Shown in pieces: positions 60,869 through 64,000 of a DNA stretch of 64,000 nucleotides. The number at the start of each line of letters is the position of its first letter. Position 1 is the first letter of the stretch. The translations under genes and the position numbers were made by a program. Source of the stretch: a bacterium (GTDB taxonomy: Bacteria > Hinthialibacterota > Hinthialibacteria > OLB16); assembly GCA_022072055.1 (NCBI GenBank), contig JAJVIK010000011.1:588863-652862 (forward strand), in the 5' to 3' direction. The notes beneath the pieces are model-generated. The model had not been told where the DNA came from. It was given only the letters and a program-made list of their open reading frames with translations, and did no database searches.

Positions 60869-63867
60869 ATCAAGTACCCCATCAAATCCCGGATCTGATC
60901 CTCAGTCAGCGGGTCCAGCAAACCATCCGGCATGAGGGAGAGATCGGAAGGTCGAGTCTCCTCGATTTCCGAACGGTCGAGAATCAAGTCTTCCTCCTGG
61001 GTGCGTAGGGTCATGGTCTTCTCGGTCGCCCCGGTCACAACGCCGTTCAGGATGCGCCCATCCGCGAGCGTGACCATGGTCATCTTGAAATCGGCGGGGA
61101 CCATCGCGCTCGGGTCCACCAGGTTCTCCAGCAGGTAAGCCAGGTCGCGACGGTTCGAGCCGGTGAGGTCCGGTCCGACCAGTCGCCCCTCCCCGAACAG
61201 CACATGGCAGGCCGAACAAGTCTTGAGGAACAGTTCCCTGCCCCCGGCGAGATCGGCCTTGGCCAAGATTTCAGGCGAGAGGCGCGCCTGATGGTGCGCC
61301 AGGAGTTCCCGTTTGTAAGTGTCGCTTTCGCGGGCCTTGCCCCAGACCTCATCGAGCCTGCGATTCAGGCTTTCATCCCCGAACCCGCGCATCTGGCGGA
61401 CATGGAATGCCGAGAGATCCTCGCGAGGAATCTGACCGGAGGCGACTGCCTCCACCAACGGGAAGGCGAAATCCGGTTTGGACGAGAGCGCGCTTAAACA
61501 CTCCGTGCGATATTCCGGATCAAGGGAGGCGTATCGCGAGATCAACACCTTGGGGATGTCGGGGTGATTGAACAGGGCCAGGCTCCGCGCCGCCCGCGCC
61601 GCGACCGAGCGGTCCTCGACCCACTTGAGGAGGAGATCCTCGATCCCCTCCGGACGCGCGGAGGCCAGGATCGCAATGGCGTTGCGGCGGCTCACCGGAT
61701 CGGCGCTCGCATCCAGAGCGACTCCCTTCAGGTCTTCCAGCGCGCGCCCCTCGCCAAACACAACGGAGATCGCGTTCAGCAGTTCAAGAGTCTGGGAATC
61801 ACCCCCGGCTCGCAAGGATGCGGAGACAGTCGCCCAGCTGGGCGGCGCGACCGCGCGAACCCACCCTCGCAGGGCAAGGTTCATCCCGTTCAGAAGGGTC
61901 CATCGAACCGAGGGGTCTTGGGTCTCCCCGAGGATTTGGACAAGGGATTCCACCGGTTCCGGGCGGGTCTCCAGGTCCGAGGTGAGACGGCGCGCGATAC
62001 ATTCGCGGAGGAACGGAAACCGAGTCTTGCGCGCCAATTCGAGCGCTCGCGCCGGGTAATCCGGAACCGCTTTCAGGATGCCGTACCAGAGCATGAGCGG
62101 CTGAACCGTGTCGGTGACGTCTTCGACTCGTCCCGCGAGCGCGGAGGCGATGCCCCACCTTCGACCGGTCTCAACCCTTTGGAGCGCGGAGGCCAGGAAC
62201 TGGCGAACCAGGCCGGAAGGATCGCTTGCCGCCAGGCGGCCGAAGGCCGCCAGGGTCTCCTCGGATGGGGTCCCTCGGTCCATGAGCAAACGGATGGCCC
62301 AGACCCGAATGTGCTCGTTCGGATCGCCGAGCTGCTCAAGCAGCCAGGGATCCTCCAAATCGCCGGTGACAGCCAGGCACCAAAGCGCTCGCAGGCGGCG
62401 TGTGACATCCGGGTGAGTCCGATAGAGTCGAAACAGTTCCCCCCTGGCCGCTTCCAGGTCCTTCCCGGAGCCTGCGCGCTCCTGCAGGAGCCTTCGCGAG
62501 TGACGCACAAACCAGTCGTTGGGATGGAGTTGGAATCGAACCAATTCGAGGTCGCCGCTTGCGCTTAGATCGAGACCCTTTGGGGGCGCTGTTTCACCAT
62601 AAGTGATCTTGAAGATTCTCCCGGAGGTCCGATGGACCCCGTCGGTTTCATGGCACTCCCCGATGTCGGTCCAATCCGCGAGAAACACTCCGCCATCCGG
62701 GCCGTAAAGGAGCTCGATGCCCCGGAACCACGGATCCTTGCAGAAGAACAGGTCGCTTTGGTGAAGGCCGACATATCCGGCCCCTTTGCGCTCGAGTCGG
62801 TCGTTGTTCAAGCGGTGCCCGTGGAGATTGATGGTGAAGAGGGTGTTTCGATAGGTGTCCGGCCAGTTGTCGCCGAGATAGATCATCAGGCCGCAGTGAG
62901 CGTGCCCGCCTCCGGCCCGGTCGGTGGTTTCGCTCATCGCGGTCCGGATATCCTGCCAGCGCTCCCCCTTGGCCCAGTGATAGTGGTTGGCGCACTGATC
63001 GATCAGCTCGTACAGGTGGGGCTCGAAGTGCGCGCCATACATCCGCTGATAGTGGGCCCCAGGGACCACATGCCAAAGGTGGCCGATGACCGTATTGATG
63101 AAAAACATTTGGCCGTGGTCATTGAAATCGAGTCCCCAGGGATTGGTGGTCCCCTGGGCCACCACCTCGAACCGTTCGCGGGTCGGGTGATAGCGCCAAA
63201 TGCAGCAATTCAACGCGGTCCGTTGCGAGGGTCCCGCGCCGGGCTTGCCGACCAGCGAGGTGGCTTGGATGCCATGACGGCCATAAATCCATCCATCCGG
63301 TCCCCAGCACAGGCCGTTGACAATGTTGTGCCCCACCCGGTTGTCGTCCCAGCCATCCAGGACCACCACCGGTTCGGAGTCGGGGACATCATCCCCATCC
63401 CGGTCGGGTATGAAGACCATCTTCGGCGCGCACAAAGCCCAGACCCCGCCGAATCCAACCAGCACGCTGGTGAGTTTGTCGGCCTGGTCCCAGAACACCT
63501 TGCGACTATCGGCGACTCCATCCCCATTGGAGTCATCGAGGATGATGATCCGGTCCTTCTGATCCTTGGCGAAACCGACCCCGCTCTCGGCGTAGGTGTA
63601 GTTCTCCGCCACCCACAGCCTCCCGCGATGATCGGTGGTGAATCCGATTGGCTGACGGACTTCCGGATCGCTCGCGAAGACTTGAACGTGGAATCCATCC
63701 GGAACTTGGATCGAGGCGAGAGCGGCCTCCGGTGTAGTCGGAGGGATGGTCTCGGCTTGGGTGTTGCGCGGCTCGGGAAAGGTGGAACCCCGGCCCTCCA
63801 GGTTGAGGGAAACAAGGAGCGCCAAACCCAAGAAGGAGATTTGGAACTTTGGAAATCGCAAGGTCAC
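60862..63867 (-). CDS. PVC-type membrane-bound dehydrogenase with C-terminal c-type cytochrome
   Basis: 1001 aa with a GTG start that overlaps the upstream stop (GTGA). The signal peptide is FLGLALLVSLNLEGRGS. Residues about 50-440 form a glucose/sorbosone-dehydrogenase-like beta-propeller (VPDGFHVQVFASDPEVRQPI GFTTDHRGRLWVAENYTYAE, NGLCWGPDGWIYGRHGIQ). A HEAT-repeat-like helical region spans about 470-850. The C-terminal haem domain has CSACH (Cys884, Cys887, His888), then GPDLTGSNRRDLAYLLENLV DPSA and DGRILNGVVTGATEKTM TL. This exact order defines the PVC-type family abundant in Planctomycetes, Verrucomicrobia and relatives. It probably oxidises sugars or alcohols in the periplasm and passes electrons to a c-type haem; the substrate is unknown. 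Confidence 0.93.
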   Translation of the reverse strand: MTLRFPKFQISFLGLALLVSLNLEGRGSTFPEPRNTQAETIPPTTPEAALASIQVPDGFHVQVFASDPEVRQPIGFTTDHRGRLWVAENYTYAESGVGFAKDQKDRIIILDDSNGDGVADSRKVFWDQADKLTSVLVGFGGVWALCAPKMVFIPDRDGDDVPDSEPVVVLDGWDDNRVGHNIVNGLCWGPDGWIYGRHGIQATSLVGKPGAGPSQRTALNCCIWRYHPTRERFEVVAQGTTNPWGLDFNDHGQMFFINTVIGHLWHVVPGAHYQRMYGAHFEPHLYELIDQCANHYHWAKGERWQDIRTAMSETTDRAGGGHAHCGLMIYLGDNWPDTYRNTLFTINLHGHRLNNDRLERKGAGYVGLHQSDLFFCKDPWFRGIELLYGPDGGVFLADWTDIGECHETDGVHRTSGRIFKITYGETAPPKGLDLSASGDLELVRFQLHPNDWFVRHSRRLLQERAGSGKDLEAARGELFRLYRTHPDVTRRLRALWCLAVTGDLEDPWLLEQLGDPNEHIRVWAIRLLMDRGTPSEETLAAFGRLAASDPSGLVRQFLASALQRVETGRRWGIASALAGRVEDVTDTVQPLMLWYGILKAVPDYPARALELARKTRFPFLRECIARRLTSDLETRPEPVESLVQILGETQDPSVRWTLLNGMNLALRGWVRAVAPPSWATVSASLRAGGDSQTLELLNAISVVFGEGRALEDLKGVALDASADPVSRRNAIAILASARPEGIEDLLLKWVEDRSVAARAARSLALFNHPDIPKVLISRYASLDPEYRTECLSALSSKPDFAFPLVEAVASGQIPREDLSAFHVRQMRGFGDESLNRRLDEVWGKARESDTYKRELLAHHQARLSPEILAKADLAGGRELFLKTCSACHVLFGEGRLVGPDLTGSNRRDLAYLLENLVDPSAMVPADFKMTMVTLADGRILNGVVTGATEKTMTLRTQEEDLILDRSEIEETRPSDLSLMPDGLLDPLTEDQIRDLMGYLMH

Positions 63868-64000
63868 CCAAGCCCCGTTAAGACATCCACGCCGAGTGGA
63901 GCAAGCCGCGCGGGGTGTTTCTCTTTTCCAAACCGAACGCTGAGGTCCTTCGCGCTTTCCGAAAGGTTCCAGAGCGCAACCGCCCCCTTTTCCTGAACCC
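63864..64000 (-). CDS. C-terminal fragment of a probable glycoside hydrolase
   Basis: The minus-strand frame is open from the window edge to a TGA at 63866-63864, giving 44 residues. The segment GAVALWNLSESAKDLSVRF and the ending GVDVLTGLG look like the last beta-sandwich strands of alpha-galactosidase-like (GH27/GH36) or related hydrolases (A-ALFNL.. pattern). The stop overlaps the GTG of the next gene by four bases, which supports this as a real coding end and implies translational coupling. Family assignment is tentative. Confidence 0.5.
   Translation of the reverse strand, partial: VQEKGAVALWNLSESAKDLSVRFGKEKHPARLAPLGVDVLTGLG

Noticed and set aside
62632..63996. 454-codon plus-strand open frame at the window end
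   Set aside because: Antisense to the PVC-type dehydrogenase; no motif, and it would run across the hydrolase fragment.
1..64000. tRNA or rRNA genes, insertion sequences, integrase or transposase genes
   Set aside because: I saw no cloverleaf, rRNA-like conserved segment, terminal inverted repeat pair with a transposase, or integrase motif. Low GC at the RHS tip is the only sign of transfer, without a mobile element.

Overview
This is a gene-dense, GC-rich (upper-50s percent by eye) bacterial chromosome segment with about 31 credible protein genes. I see no tRNA, rRNA, CRISPR array, insertion sequence or phage structural cluster. The gene set includes a PVC-type cytochrome-bearing membrane-bound dehydrogenase, a Tat-exported Gfo/Idh/MocA protein of GH109 type, a sulfatase, GH78, GH29 and GH38 enzymes, ThuA, uroporphyrinogen-decarboxylase-like proteins, an ECF sigma/FecR pair, two isolated pseudopilins and many secreted proteins with Thr/Pro linkers and EF-hand-like C-termini. 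This points to a heterotrophic glycan degrader from the PVC superphylum or an allied candidate phylum (Sumerlaeota, Hydrogenedentota and Omnitrophota are the closest fits by gene style). The phylum call is inference only.

Layout. 1-261: C-terminal end of an unidentified protein. 296-10879 (+): a 2333-aa SpvB/FG-GAP/RHS protein with an alpha/beta-hydrolase-like tip, followed by three exported proteins: two 249-aa paralogues flanking a 604-aa protein. That 604-aa protein shares a 'GWN' domain with an insertion inside the RHS protein. 10984-26187 (mostly -): a glycoside-utilisation region with DUF362, GH78 alpha-L-rhamnosidase, a DUF6259-like hydrolase, a GH109-like oxidoreductase, a six-hairpin glycosidase, ThuA (+), GH29 alpha-L-fucosidase and two URO-D-like proteins. 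26311-41547: two divergent giant secreted proteins (about 1932 and 3046 aa). 41676-44240 (+): sulfatase and 2-hydroxyacid dehydrogenase. 44250-52520 (-): a probable operon ECF sigma, FecR-like regulator, pseudopilin, FG-GAP protein, GH38. 52868-54541 (+): a DUF5666-repeat protein. 54560-57218 (-): a Spy-like membrane protein, a second pseudopilin and an RNase H-like exonuclease. 57668-60837 (+): a DnaG-like primase homologue with no zinc-ligand cysteines, a small beta-repeat protein and FabD. 60862-64000 (-): the haem-binding dehydrogenase and the C-terminal end of a further probable glycoside hydrolase.

The most interesting signals are these. (1) Six otherwise unrelated exported proteins end in the same degenerate dockerin/EF-hand-like module, four of them after a Thr/Pro linker, which suggests a common sorting or attachment tag. 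(2) A domain is shared between the inside of the RHS core and the neighbouring 604-aa protein. (3) A full-length DnaG-type protein has lost its zinc finger and has a long structured leader. (4) An ECF sigma/FecR operon carries a pseudopilin and an FG-GAP protein. Domain names come from motif recognition by eye; no database search was run.
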